DNA of 8,001 nucleotides, from positions 1-8,001 of the forward strand of contig CAMBPA010000049.1 of assembly GCA_945869355.1 (NCBI GenBank), given 5' to 3'. A model generated the notes under the pieces. That model was not told the origin of the DNA. It saw only the letters and a list, made by a program, of their open reading frames with translations, and did no database searches. A program made the translations under genes and the position numbers. How positions within the stretch are numbered: the first letter of the stretch is position 1; each line of letters opens with the position of its first letter. Shown piece by piece: positions 1-5,844 of the stretch. The DNA comes from Bordetella parapertussis. GTDB lineage: Bacteria > Pseudomonadota > Gammaproteobacteria > Burkholderiales > Burkholderiaceae_B.

Positions 1-942
1 CACTATCACACCAAGGGATGGCATCCTACCGGCATTCTCGGTGCGATCGGTTCCGCTGCAGCATGTGCGTCGCTCAATAAGTTAAATGCAGAGCAGTGTG
101 CCATGGCCATTTCGATGGGCGCTTCGCAAAGCGCCGGCACGATGGCGAACTTCGGCACGATGACCAAGCCGTTTCATGCAGGTCGCTCCGCGCAAGCTGG
201 GGTGATGGCTGCACGACTCGTGAAAGCTGGATTCACCTCCGCAACGGATGCGCTTGAGCATCCCCAAGGGTTTTTGTCCGCCGTGTCACCGAATGGTCGC
301 TTTGATGTGACGAGTCCGGTGCAGGCAGCCAACCCCTGGAAGCTGGCGATTAGCAAACTATCAGTCAAGAAGTACCCCTTATGCTTTTGTACCCATCGTG
401 CGTTGGATGGCATGTTGGATCTTGTGGCGGAACATGCGATCAGTGGCGATGAGATCGAATCGATCACTGCGATGACAAGCGTACGCAACACCAAAGTGCT
501 GCGTAACCACAATCCTCAAACCGGGCTCGAAGCGAAGTTCAGCATGGAGTTTGCGATGGCGTCGTGCGTGGTTGCGGGTCGCGCGGGCTTGACTGAATTG
601 GTTGACGACTTTGTTGTGCGTAAAGATGTACAAGACTTGATGAAGAAAGTAATGGTCTTACCCGACGAGAAGGAGCATCCAAACTTGCCAGGTTATTCGC
701 CCTTCGATCTTGTGACGGTCAAGCTTAAAGATGGAAAGACTATTGAAAGTCGCCAGGTGGTTGCCGTGCGCGGCGGACCAGATCTACCACTTAGTCGCGA
801 GCAGTTGTGGGCTAAGTTTGAGGACTGCGCGCGCGTGGGACACGTTGAGTTTTCATCCCGTCAATTGTTTGATGCGTTGATGTCGCTCGGTCAGGTCGCA
901 CGCGTGTCTGACTTGCCTGGTTTGGCCTCAGGCAAAAAATAA
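1..942 (+). CDS. MmgE/PrpD family protein, 5'-truncated by the window edge
   Basis: The reading frame is open from base 1 to the TAA at 940-942, giving 313 visible residues. The family is usually about 450 residues long, so roughly the first 140 are missing. The visible part opens with HYHTKGWHPTGILGAIGSAA, the signature helix-loop of the MmgE/PrpD fold, followed by a Gly/Ala-rich helix and the family block ending NFGTMTKPFHAGRSAQAGVM (about residues 51-70). An ATG at 103 lies inside this block and is not the real start. The family includes 2-methylcitrate dehydratase (PrpD) and cis-aconitate decarboxylase, which act on small tricarboxylic acids in the cytoplasm, but many members have unknown substrates. 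No prpB, prpC or acnD is visible here, so I do not call it prpD. It ends at a strong terminator shared with the convergent hydrolase gene. Family assignment is secure; the reaction is open. Confidence 0.88.
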   Translation, partial: HYHTKGWHPTGILGAIGSAAACASLNKLNAEQCAMAISMGASQSAGTMANFGTMTKPFHAGRSAQAGVMAARLVKAGFTSATDALEHPQGFLSAVSPNGRFDVTSPVQAANPWKLAISKLSVKKYPLCFCTHRALDGMLDLVAEHAISGDEIESITAMTSVRNTKVLRNHNPQTGLEAKFSMEFAMASCVVAGRAGLTELVDDFVVRKDVQDLMKKVMVLPDEKEHPNLPGYSPFDLVTVKLKDGKTIESRQVVAVRGGPDLPLSREQLWAKFEDCARVGHVEFSSRQLFDALMSLGQVARVSDLPGLASGKK

Positions 943-950
943 GCGTCCAC

Positions 951-993
951 AATAAAAAGAGGCTCGCGTATCAAACGCGAGCCTCTTTTTATT
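951..993. terminator. Bidirectional Rho-independent terminator
   Basis: A perfect 19-bp inverted repeat (951-969 with 975-993) encloses a 5-nt loop at 970-974. The GC core GAGGCTCGCG is flanked by an A-run on the left and a T-run on the right, so either strand yields a hairpin followed by a U tract. It lies 8 bp after the MmgE/PrpD stop and 16 bp after the stop of the convergent hydrolase gene, as expected of one terminator serving both. Confidence 0.93.
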
Positions 994-1009
994 TGTGTGC
1001 GGCGAAGAA

Positions 1010-1678
1010 TTAGCCGACGTGCTTACGCAGCAATTCAACGGTGCGTTCGCGTGCTAATTTGGCGGACGCCGCATCGTAGGAACCGCGGTGATCACAGTTA
1101 AAACCGTGGCCTGCCGGATAGAAGAAGCTTTGTTCTTTTGGATAGGCAGCGGCGACGACTTTTGCTTGCTCGAGTGTGATGGAATGATCGGTTTCGCCGA
1201 AGTGGAACATAACTGGACACGTTGGTGTCTCTTTCAAGAAGCTTGGGATTGCGCCACCGTAATATGGCGCCGAGCAGCTCAGGCCAGCCACACGTCCTGC
1301 CGCGAGCCAGGCAATGACGCCGCCCCAGCAGTATCCTACGATCCCAGCTTTGCCTGCAGACTTGCCGTGTTCTAGCGCAGCCGCTACATCTAGCAAAACG
1401 TGATCAAAGCTTATTTTCTTCATGATCTCGACGCCTGCGGCGATATCTGGCTGCGTGTAGCCGGCATCGTATTTGCGCTGGGCACGATCAAAAAAGGCAG
1501 GAGCAATCGCGAGGTAACCATCTTGTGCATAGCCGTCGGTGACGGATTGGATATGACTATTCACACCAAAAATTTCTGGCGCGATCACGACGAGTCCCCG
1601 AGGTTTACCGCTTGGCTCAGCAACGTAAGCGTCAAATTGGTGGCCGTCCGAGGCCTTTAGTTGTACGAATTTACCCAT
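1010..1678 (-). CDS. Dienelactone hydrolase family protein
   Basis: This is a 222-residue alpha/beta-hydrolase of the dienelactone hydrolase (carboxymethylenebutenolidase) family, close to the usual 230 or so residues. The nucleophile elbow is GYCWGG with Cys117, where ordinary esterases have Ser. The other triad residues fit Asp164 (FGETDH) and His191 (AGHGFN), and Glu35 in APEIFG matches the glutamate that activates the cysteine in characterised enzymes. No signal peptide is seen, so it should be cytosolic. The ATG at 1678 is preceded by AGGAG (1685-1689) with 6-nt spacing, which supports the start. No chlorocatechol or other aromatic-ring genes are adjacent, so the classic role (dienelactone to maleylacetate) is not supported by context. 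A general lactone or ester hydrolase is the safe call. It appears to be transcribed alone, from its own upstream promoter to the shared terminator. Confidence 0.9.
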   Translation of the reverse strand: MGKFVQLKASDGHQFDAYVAEPSGKPRGLVVIAPEIFGVNSHIQSVTDGYAQDGYLAIAPAFFDRAQRKYDAGYTQPDIAAGVEIMKKISFDHVLLDVAAALEHGKSAGKAGIVGYCWGGVIAWLAAGRVAGLSCSAPYYGGAIPSFLKETPTCPVMFHFGETDHSITLEQAKVVAAAYPKEQSFFYPAGHGFNCDHRGSYDAASAKLARERTVELLRKHVG

Positions 1679-1736
1679 TTGTATCTCCTGTTAGCGCGAT
1701 GGTGCGATAGGGTGAAGTGCTAGTGAAGCGAACGAC

Positions 1737-1758
1737 AACAACCGGCCGGGCCGTTGTT
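1737..1758 (-). repeat. Inverted repeat in the hydrolase gene leader
   Basis: AACAAC (1737-1742) and GTTGTT (1753-1758) flank a GGCC/GGCC core with one unpaired C, giving a GC-rich hairpin of about 10 bp in the presumed 5' leader of the dienelactone-hydrolase-like gene. No U tract follows it on the minus strand, so it is not an obvious terminator. It could be an operator or an RNA structure. Confidence 0.35.
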
Positions 1759-1775
1759 TGAAATATGTTTCGCGA

Positions 1776-1803
1776 ATTATAGGCACAGTTCGACCTGTGT
1801 ATC
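1776..1803 (-). promoter_or_regulatory. Possible sigma-70-type promoter of the hydrolase gene
   Basis: On the minus strand a perfect TATAAT lies at 1781-1776. A weak -35 candidate, GATACA, lies at 1803-1798 with a 16-nt spacer. Transcription would start near 1769 and leave a leader of about 90 nt before the ATG at 1678. The -10 hexamer is good and the -35 poor, so this is a tentative call. Confidence 0.4.
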
Positions 1804-1891
1804 GCTAAAATCTTGTCAGCTTAACGGGTTAGGACGCAAGCATGCAGTCCGAGCACAAATGGCAGCGTTGGGTATATTGAAATAATTTAGT

Positions 1892-1915
1892 CAAGCCGCT
1901 CAGGTGAGCGGCTTG
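1892..1915 (-). terminator. Hairpin downstream of amtB, possible terminator
   Basis: A perfect 10-bp stem (CAAGCCGCTC at 1892-1901 with GAGCGGCTTG at 1906-1915) closes a 4-nt loop. Read on the minus strand it is followed by ACTAAATTATTT, which is AU-rich but not a clean U run. It lies 45 bp after the amtB stop and is the better terminator candidate of the two hairpins here. Confidence 0.55.
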
Positions 1916-1930
1916 GTCGAGCAAGCAATA

Positions 1931-1952
1931 CGCCGCGCGGGGATGCGCGGCG
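1931..1952 (-). terminator. GC-rich hairpin just after the amtB stop
   Basis: An 8-bp all-GC stem (CGCCGCGC at 1931-1938 with GCGCGGCG at 1945-1952) closes a 6-nt loop, starting 7 bp after the amtB stop. No U tract follows, so it is more likely a 3'-end protecting structure or the first part of a tandem terminator with the hairpin at 1892-1915. The rest of the 281-bp gap between the hydrolase gene and amtB holds no gene that I can support. Confidence 0.45.
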
Positions 1953-1959
1953 CTAGACT

Positions 1960-3366
1960 TTAGTTCTCGTAGGCCGACTCACCGTGTGAGTTGATATCCA
2001 AGCCTTCGCGTTCTTGATCTTCAGCGACACGGATCCCGAACAGCATGTCAGCTATTTTGAAAGCGATGAAGGCGACGACACCGGACCAGACGAGCGTCAC
2101 GAGTACGCCTTGCGTCTGTATCCAGAGCTGGCCAGCGATTGAGTACTCAGCCGAGGCGGCATTCGTAATATAGTCAAAAATTCCTGTGCCACCCAGTGAA
2201 GGCGCTGCGAATACGCCAGTCAAGATGGCGCCCAGGATTCCGGCTACGCCGTGAATACCAAACACATCGAGACTATCGTCCGAACCCAGCAACCGCTTCA
2301 AACCGCTGACCCCCCACACGCAGGCAAACCCGGCAAGTGCGCCAATGGCGAGTGCACCCATTGGGCCAACAAAACCGGCTGCAGGGGTAATGCCCACTAA
2401 GCCCGCCACACAGCCAGAAGCGGCGCCGAGCAATGATGGCTTGCCTTTCAGGATCCACTCTGCAAATGTCCAGCCTAAAACAGCGGCTGCAGTTGCCAAC
2501 AGGGTGTTGGCAAAGGCTAAGGCAGCGGTGCCGTTGGCCTCGAGTGCTGAGCCAGCATTAAAGCCGAACCAACCAAACCAGAGCAATGAAGCACCAACCA
2601 TCACGTGAACCATGTTGTGTGGTTTCATCGATTCTTTGCCGAACCCGATGCGCTTGCCGATCACGAAGGAGCCGACCAAGCCTGCAATCGCTGCGTTGAT
2701 GTGAACGACTGTACCGCCTGCGAAATCCAATACGCCTTTTTGGAACAGCCAGCCCGCTTTGGCAGTAACGGCTTCAAGTGACGCCGCGTCTTTGATGTCG
2801 TCTGGACCAGGCCAGGCCCAAACCATATGAGCAATTGGGAGGTACGAGAAAGTAAACCAGATCACCATAAACACTAGAATGCCGGAAAACTTCGCACGTT
2901 CGGCAAACGCACCGACGATGAGGCAGCAAGTAATCGTGGCAAAGACACCCTGAAACGCCATAAAAATGAGTTCGGGAATGACAACACCCTTACTAAATGT
3001 GGCTGCTACCGATTCGGGCGTAAGCTCTTTTAAGAACAGGCGGTCGAATTTACCAATAAAGGCGTTGCCTTCAGTAAAGGCTAGGCTGTAGCCGTAGATG
3101 GACCATAAAACGATGATCAGTGAAAACACCACCATACACTGGACCAATACCGAGAGAACGTTTTTGCTACGAGTGAGTCCGCCATAAAAAAGAGCGAGGC
3201 CTGGCAGAGTCATCAGCATGACGAGCGCCGTACAAATCATCATCCAAGTGGTATCACCCTTATTTGGCTCAAGGGCTGCTGCCACCGCGGTGAGGGGCAA
3301 GGTCGCTGCAGTCAATAGACCAGTCGCGAATAGTTTCTTAATAGTGTTAGACACGTTACACCTCAT
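1960..3366 (-). CDS. amtB: Ammonium transporter AmtB
   Basis: This 468-residue inner-membrane channel of the Amt/Mep/Rh family conducts ammonium into the cytoplasm. A cleavable-type signal peptide (about residues 1-31) precedes the usual eleven-helix body. Hallmarks are the twin pore histidines His222 (DFAGGTVVHINA) and His372 (FGIHGVAGI), Asp214 of the recruitment site, and the gate phenylalanines Phe142 and Phe269, which match E. coli D160, H168, H318, F107 and F215. Relative to E. coli there is an insert of about 19 residues at 184-213, between the HMVW motif and Asp214. The C-tail GLDINSHGESAYEN is the conserved cytoplasmic segment linked to GlnK control. It is third in the operon, 2 nt after glnK. 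The ATG at 3366 has no clear Shine-Dalgarno site; an in-frame GTG at 3354 (codon 5) is preceded by AGGTG (3359-3363) and may be the real start, shortening the protein to 464 residues. Identity is certain. Confidence 0.97.
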   Translation of the reverse strand: MRCNVSNTIKKLFATGLLTAATLPLTAVAAALEPNKGDTTWMMICTALVMLMTLPGLALFYGGLTRSKNVLSVLVQCMVVFSLIIVLWSIYGYSLAFTEGNAFIGKFDRLFLKELTPESVAATFSKGVVIPELIFMAFQGVFATITCCLIVGAFAERAKFSGILVFMVIWFTFSYLPIAHMVWAWPGPDDIKDAASLEAVTAKAGWLFQKGVLDFAGGTVVHINAAIAGLVGSFVIGKRIGFGKESMKPHNMVHVMVGASLLWFGWFGFNAGSALEANGTAALAFANTLLATAAAVLGWTFAEWILKGKPSLLGAASGCVAGLVGITPAAGFVGPMGALAIGALAGFACVWGVSGLKRLLGSDDSLDVFGIHGVAGILGAILTGVFAAPSLGGTGIFDYITNAASAEYSIAGQLWIQTQGVLVTLVWSGVVAFIAFKIADMLFGIRVAEDQEREGLDINSHGESAYEN

Positions 3367-3368
3367 GT

Positions 3369-3725
<357 letters not shown>

Positions 3726-4562
3726 TTAAAACGTTTTGGTCAACGAGATCAGGAAGCCCGCCTTGCCGAGATTTTGCGCATTGGGGTTCATGTACGCGCC
3801 ATTCTTTGCATTGGTACCCACGTAAGCGACCGCGCCCGCGAACCCGCTACCAAAATCTTTCGTCACCCCTAGCTTCCAGTCCGTGTAGGAATACAGGCTA
3901 GCGTTGGACATGCCCTCTGCGCAGCGGCCAGCAACGGCTTGGTAGCCCACATGTCCGTTCAGCGAAAGACCCCAGACGCCGGTATCGTAGTTGACGGTGA
4001 GGTCTGTGTAATTGGAGCCTGAGCTATTTAACGTGCCAAACAGCGGTGTGACGGCGTAAGAAAACTTTAAATAACCCGTGAAGGCATTCAACGTAAAGTT
4101 TTGCGCGACATAGAGCTCAGTTGTGTTGGGGTTTGTTGCGAAGGCAGAAAGGTTTGAGGTGGGGTAGTAGTACTGCAGGACCCCAGCGTCCGCAGTAAAG
4201 CCTTTTGACCACTCATGCTTAAAGCCGGCGTAGAAATCCATTTCGATGGGTGCTGACGCACTGTTTCCAACGGTGGATGCGACGTCGGAGATCCAACTGA
4301 TCGAGGAGTTCCAGTTGCCGACATAAAAGCCGCTTGAGTGCGCATAATCAAAGCCGCCCTGAATGGCTGGCTGGAAATTGGATTGGGAGATGCCGCGATA
4401 ACGGTAGTCGTTAACTAGGGTGACGTTTGCGGTGAAGGGGCCTGGCGCGGCGGCCTCAGGGGCGGCAGGGGCTGTTTGTGCAGAAACAGTTGAACTCAGG
4501 CAACTAGCCGCGAGGATTGCTGTGGCCAACGCCGAGGCGGAGAGTGTGTGCAATTTGGTCAT
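3726..4562 (-). CDS. TorF/Gcw_chp-family putative outer-membrane porin
   Basis: The protein has 278 residues from the chosen start. It opens with a signal peptide (about 1-28, cleavage after VSA), then a Pro/Ala-rich stretch (about 30-42), then the family block NVTLVNDYRYRGISQSNFQP, followed by alternating amphipathic strands (GGFDYAHSSGFYVGNWNSS and later repeats). It ends in Phe, typical of outer-membrane beta-barrels. I recognise the family from memory as Gcw_chp (TIGR02001, TorF-like); its substrate is not established. ATG 4562 has a G5 tract (4567-4571) at 4-nt spacing and leaves a leader of about 35 nt from the predicted sigma-54 start. The longer in-frame ATG at 4589 has no Shine-Dalgarno site and would lie only about 8 nt from that start. 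Cys21 follows LAAS, a poor lipobox, so signal peptidase I is more likely. It is first in the operon with glnK and amtB, suggesting a nitrogen-limitation role at the outer membrane. Confidence 0.85.
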   Translation of the reverse strand: MTKLHTLSASALATAILAASCLSSTVSAQTAPAAPEAAAPGPFTANVTLVNDYRYRGISQSNFQPAIQGGFDYAHSSGFYVGNWNSSISWISDVASTVGNSASAPIEMDFYAGFKHEWSKGFTADAGVLQYYYPTSNLSAFATNPNTTELYVAQNFTLNAFTGYLKFSYAVTPLFGTLNSSGSNYTDLTVNYDTGVWGLSLNGHVGYQAVAGRCAEGMSNASLYSYTDWKLGVTKDFGSGFAGAVAYVGTNAKNGAYMNPNAQNLGKAGFLISLTKTF

Positions 4563-4576
4563 AAAGCCCCCAATAG

Positions 4577-4606
4577 ATTGAAAAGACATCGTGTGAGCTT
4601 TTCAAT
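4577..4606. repeat. 9-bp inverted repeat around the predicted transcription start
   Basis: ATTGAAAAG (4577-4585) and CTTTTCAAT (4598-4606) are perfect 9-bp inverted arms 12 bp apart. The predicted sigma-54 transcription start (about 4597) falls just inside the right-hand arm on the operon side. It could be an operator or an RNA hairpin in read-through transcripts. No known consensus is recognised. Confidence 0.45.
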
Positions 4607-4607
4607 A

Positions 4608-4623
4608 AGCAAATCCCATGCCA
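4608..4623 (-). promoter_or_regulatory. Sigma-54 (RpoN) promoter of the porin-glnK-amtB operon
   Basis: Read on the minus strand, the sequence is TGGCATG-GGAT-TTGCT, one base from the consensus TGGCACG-N4-TTGCW. The invariant GG (4622-4621) and GC (4610-4609) are separated by exactly 10 bp, as RpoN requires. Transcription would begin near 4597, 35 nt before the preferred porin ATG. Its place in front of glnK-amtB, a classic nitrogen-regulated pair, and the NtrC-like box upstream support the call. Confidence 0.82.
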
Positions 4624-4643
4624 GCCTTTGGCTGCCATGGGAT
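4613..4643 (-). terminator. Inverted repeat overlapping the sigma-54 promoter, possible terminator of the upstream receptor gene
   Basis: Two 14-nt arms (4613-4626 and 4630-4643) are complementary except at one central position and enclose a 3-nt loop. Read on the minus strand the stem is followed by TTGCTTATTG, a modest U-rich stretch. It lies about 100 bp after the stop of the Bug receptor gene and could end that transcript. The left arm contains most of the -24/-12 promoter element, so the two functions would share the same bases. Confidence 0.45.
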
Positions 4644-4685
4644 GCTGTTTTCTTCGGGGGGTGGGCGTGCGGCGCAAGAGATGCC

Positions 4686-4702
4686 TGCACCAAGATAGCA
4701 GC
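4686..4702. promoter_or_regulatory. Degenerate second NtrC-like box
   Basis: A perfect half-site TGCACCA (4686-4692) is followed by a poorly matching right half. The stretch 4687-4708 is an imperfect tandem copy of 4709-4729: with a one-base indel after GCACCAAG the two agree at about 18 of 21 positions. It lies near -97 and about 22 bp from the stronger box, roughly two helical turns. Alone it would be weak, but a paired arrangement is typical of NtrC enhancers. Confidence 0.4.
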
Positions 4703-4732
4703 ATCGACGCACCAAGTAGGTGCATCGATGCT
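4700..4732. repeat. 14-bp inverted repeat containing the NtrC-like box
   Basis: Arms 4700-4713 and 4719-4732 pair at 13 of 14 positions around a 5-nt centre (AAGTA). In minus-strand RNA the odd position becomes a G-U pair. It begins 7 bp after the Bug receptor stop codon, so it may also form a hairpin in that transcript, but no U tract follows. Confidence 0.6.
4708..4724. promoter_or_regulatory. NtrC binding site (enhancer)
   Basis: The 17-bp sequence CGCACCA-AGT-AGGTGCA matches the NtrC palindrome TGCACCA-N3-TGGTGCA at 12 of 14 defined positions. Its centre (4716) is about 119 bp upstream of the predicted sigma-54 start, inside the usual enhancer range. I see no AT-rich IHF-like site between it and the promoter. 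Binding itself is inferred from the motif and its position. Confidence 0.7.
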
Positions 4733-4739
4733 TCAAACA

Positions 4740-5738
4740 TCATTCGGCGGTCATTTTGGTACGCACGATCACATCTTTCCACTTGGCGGTCTCAGCTTTG
4801 ATGAATGCGCCATATTCTTCGGGTGTGCTGCCAACCACGATGGTGGCCTCATCTAAGATACGTTTATTGACCTCTGGCATCGCCAAGACCTTTTTGACGT
4901 CTGCCGATACTTTGTCAATAATCGCTTTAGGCGTTCCTGCAGGGGCCAGGAAGCCAAACCATGCGGTGATCTCAAAGCCCTTTACGCCGGACTCGATCAT
5001 GGTGGGTACCTGCGGCATTGAGGGTGAGCGTACGTCGCTTGTAATGGCGAGCGCCTTAAGTTTTCCAGCTTTTAAGTGCGGCAAAAGAACCGGCGTGTTG
5101 TGTATCAGGATATCGATTTGGCCGCCGAGCCCATCGGTGGTCATTTGAGCGCTGGATTTGTAGGGGATACCGTTGAGCTGGATGCCTGCGATGAGGTTCA
5201 ACAGTTCACCTGACAGGTGTTGCGTTGTTCCAGGGCCCGCCGTGCCGTAAGTGATTTTCCCGGGGTTCTTCTTTGCTAAGGCAATCAACTCTTGAATGTT
5301 GTTAGCAGGGTAGTTGGGCAATACGGTGATCCAGTTAGGGGTCTTGGTCGCTAAACTGACTGGCACCAAATCCTTCTCAGGATTGAACGTCATTTTGGTT
5401 GGCATCAAATTTGGCGCCACAGCAATCGGACCGATTGTGTTGTACAGCAATGTATAGCCGTCTGGCGTGGCTTTTGCAGCGCGATCGGCGCCAATGAGGC
5501 CGCCTGCGCCGACGATGTTTTCAACCACGACAGGCTGACCCCACATTTCGCTGAGCTTCTGGCTAAACAAACGAATTTGCCCATCGGGGGCGCTACCTGG
5601 GGGCGCGGGAACGATCATTCGTACCGTTTTTTCAGGCCACTTGTTTTGGGCCCAAGCATTGTCTGTGGCCATGAGGCCGTAGCCTAGCGCACTAGCCGCC
5701 AGCGCAAAGGATAAGCCGCGGTTAAGAATCTTTTTCAT
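4740..5738 (-). CDS. Bug family tripartite tricarboxylate transporter substrate-binding protein (TctC-like)
   Basis: This 332-residue periplasmic receptor belongs to the Bug/TctC family (usually 320-330 residues), which is greatly expanded in Burkholderiales. A signal peptide (MKKILNRGLSFALAASALGY..., cleavage after AWA at about residue 30) leads into WPEKTVRMIVPAPPGSAPDG, the first ligand loop. VVENIVGAGGLIGADRAAKA-type sequence follows at about 71-90, TYGTAGPGTTQHLSGELL at 163-180 forms the second ligand loop, then IPYKSS and LGGQIDIL. Such proteins usually bind carboxylates and hand them to TctA/TctB permeases or act as sensors; no permease gene is in the window, so it may be an orphan receptor. 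GGAGA (5743-5747) with 4-nt spacing supports the ATG at 5738. It follows the CoA-transferase gene by 106 bp, a gap that contains a hairpin. The linkage suggests an organic acid ligand that is then CoA-activated; the ligand is unknown. Confidence 0.93.
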   Translation of the reverse strand: MKKILNRGLSFALAASALGYGLMATDNAWAQNKWPEKTVRMIVPAPPGSAPDGQIRLFSQKLSEMWGQPVVVENIVGAGGLIGADRAAKATPDGYTLLYNTIGPIAVAPNLMPTKMTFNPEKDLVPVSLATKTPNWITVLPNYPANNIQELIALAKKNPGKITYGTAGPGTTQHLSGELLNLIAGIQLNGIPYKSSAQMTTDGLGGQIDILIHNTPVLLPHLKAGKLKALAITSDVRSPSMPQVPTMIESGVKGFEITAWFGFLAPAGTPKAIIDKVSADVKKVLAMPEVNKRILDEATIVVGSTPEEYGAFIKAETAKWKDVIVRTKMTAE

Positions 5739-5799
5739 GTTGTCTCCGTAAGCTCAGCAGAATTGACTGATGATTAAGTTTAAACGCCCAATATGGCCG

Positions 5800-5841
5800 A
5801 GGGCACCGCTCGCTTTCCCTAAGGAAGGCCAGCGGTGCCCT
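5800..5841 (-). repeat. Intergenic hairpin between the CoA-transferase and receptor genes
   Basis: AGGGCACCGCT (5800-5810) and AGCGGTGCCCT (5831-5841) form a perfect 11-bp stem. The 20-nt interval can pair further around TTCC/GGAA to extend it. It begins 4 bp after the CoA-transferase stop. No U tract follows on the minus strand, so it is either a weak terminator or an RNA-stabilising or processing element that sets different levels for the two genes. I see no convincing promoter for the receptor gene in the remaining gap. Confidence 0.6.
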
Positions 5842-5844
5842 GGC

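Noticed and set aside
103..942. ATG at 103 as the start of the MmgE/PrpD gene
   Set aside because: The frame is open to base 1 and the upstream codons encode the conserved KGWHPTG family motif, so the gene is cut by the window edge.
1088..1660. Two + strand frames (95 and 86 codons) opposite the hydrolase gene
   Set aside because: They are antisense shadows of a gene with an intact catalytic triad and a good ribosome site.
3726..4589. ATG at 4589 as the porin start
   Set aside because: It has no Shine-Dalgarno site and would lie about 8 nt from the predicted sigma-54 transcription start; ATG 4562 fits both signals better.
4628..4646. Mirror-image sigma-54 promoter on the + strand in the right arm of the inverted repeat
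   Set aside because: The GG and GC there are 12 bp apart instead of 10, and no + strand gene lies downstream.
4504..4856. Open frames of about 90-100 codons on both strands across the porin-receptor intergenic region
   Set aside because: They overlap the ends of two well-supported genes and the promoter region, show no family resemblance, and have composition typical of shadow frames.
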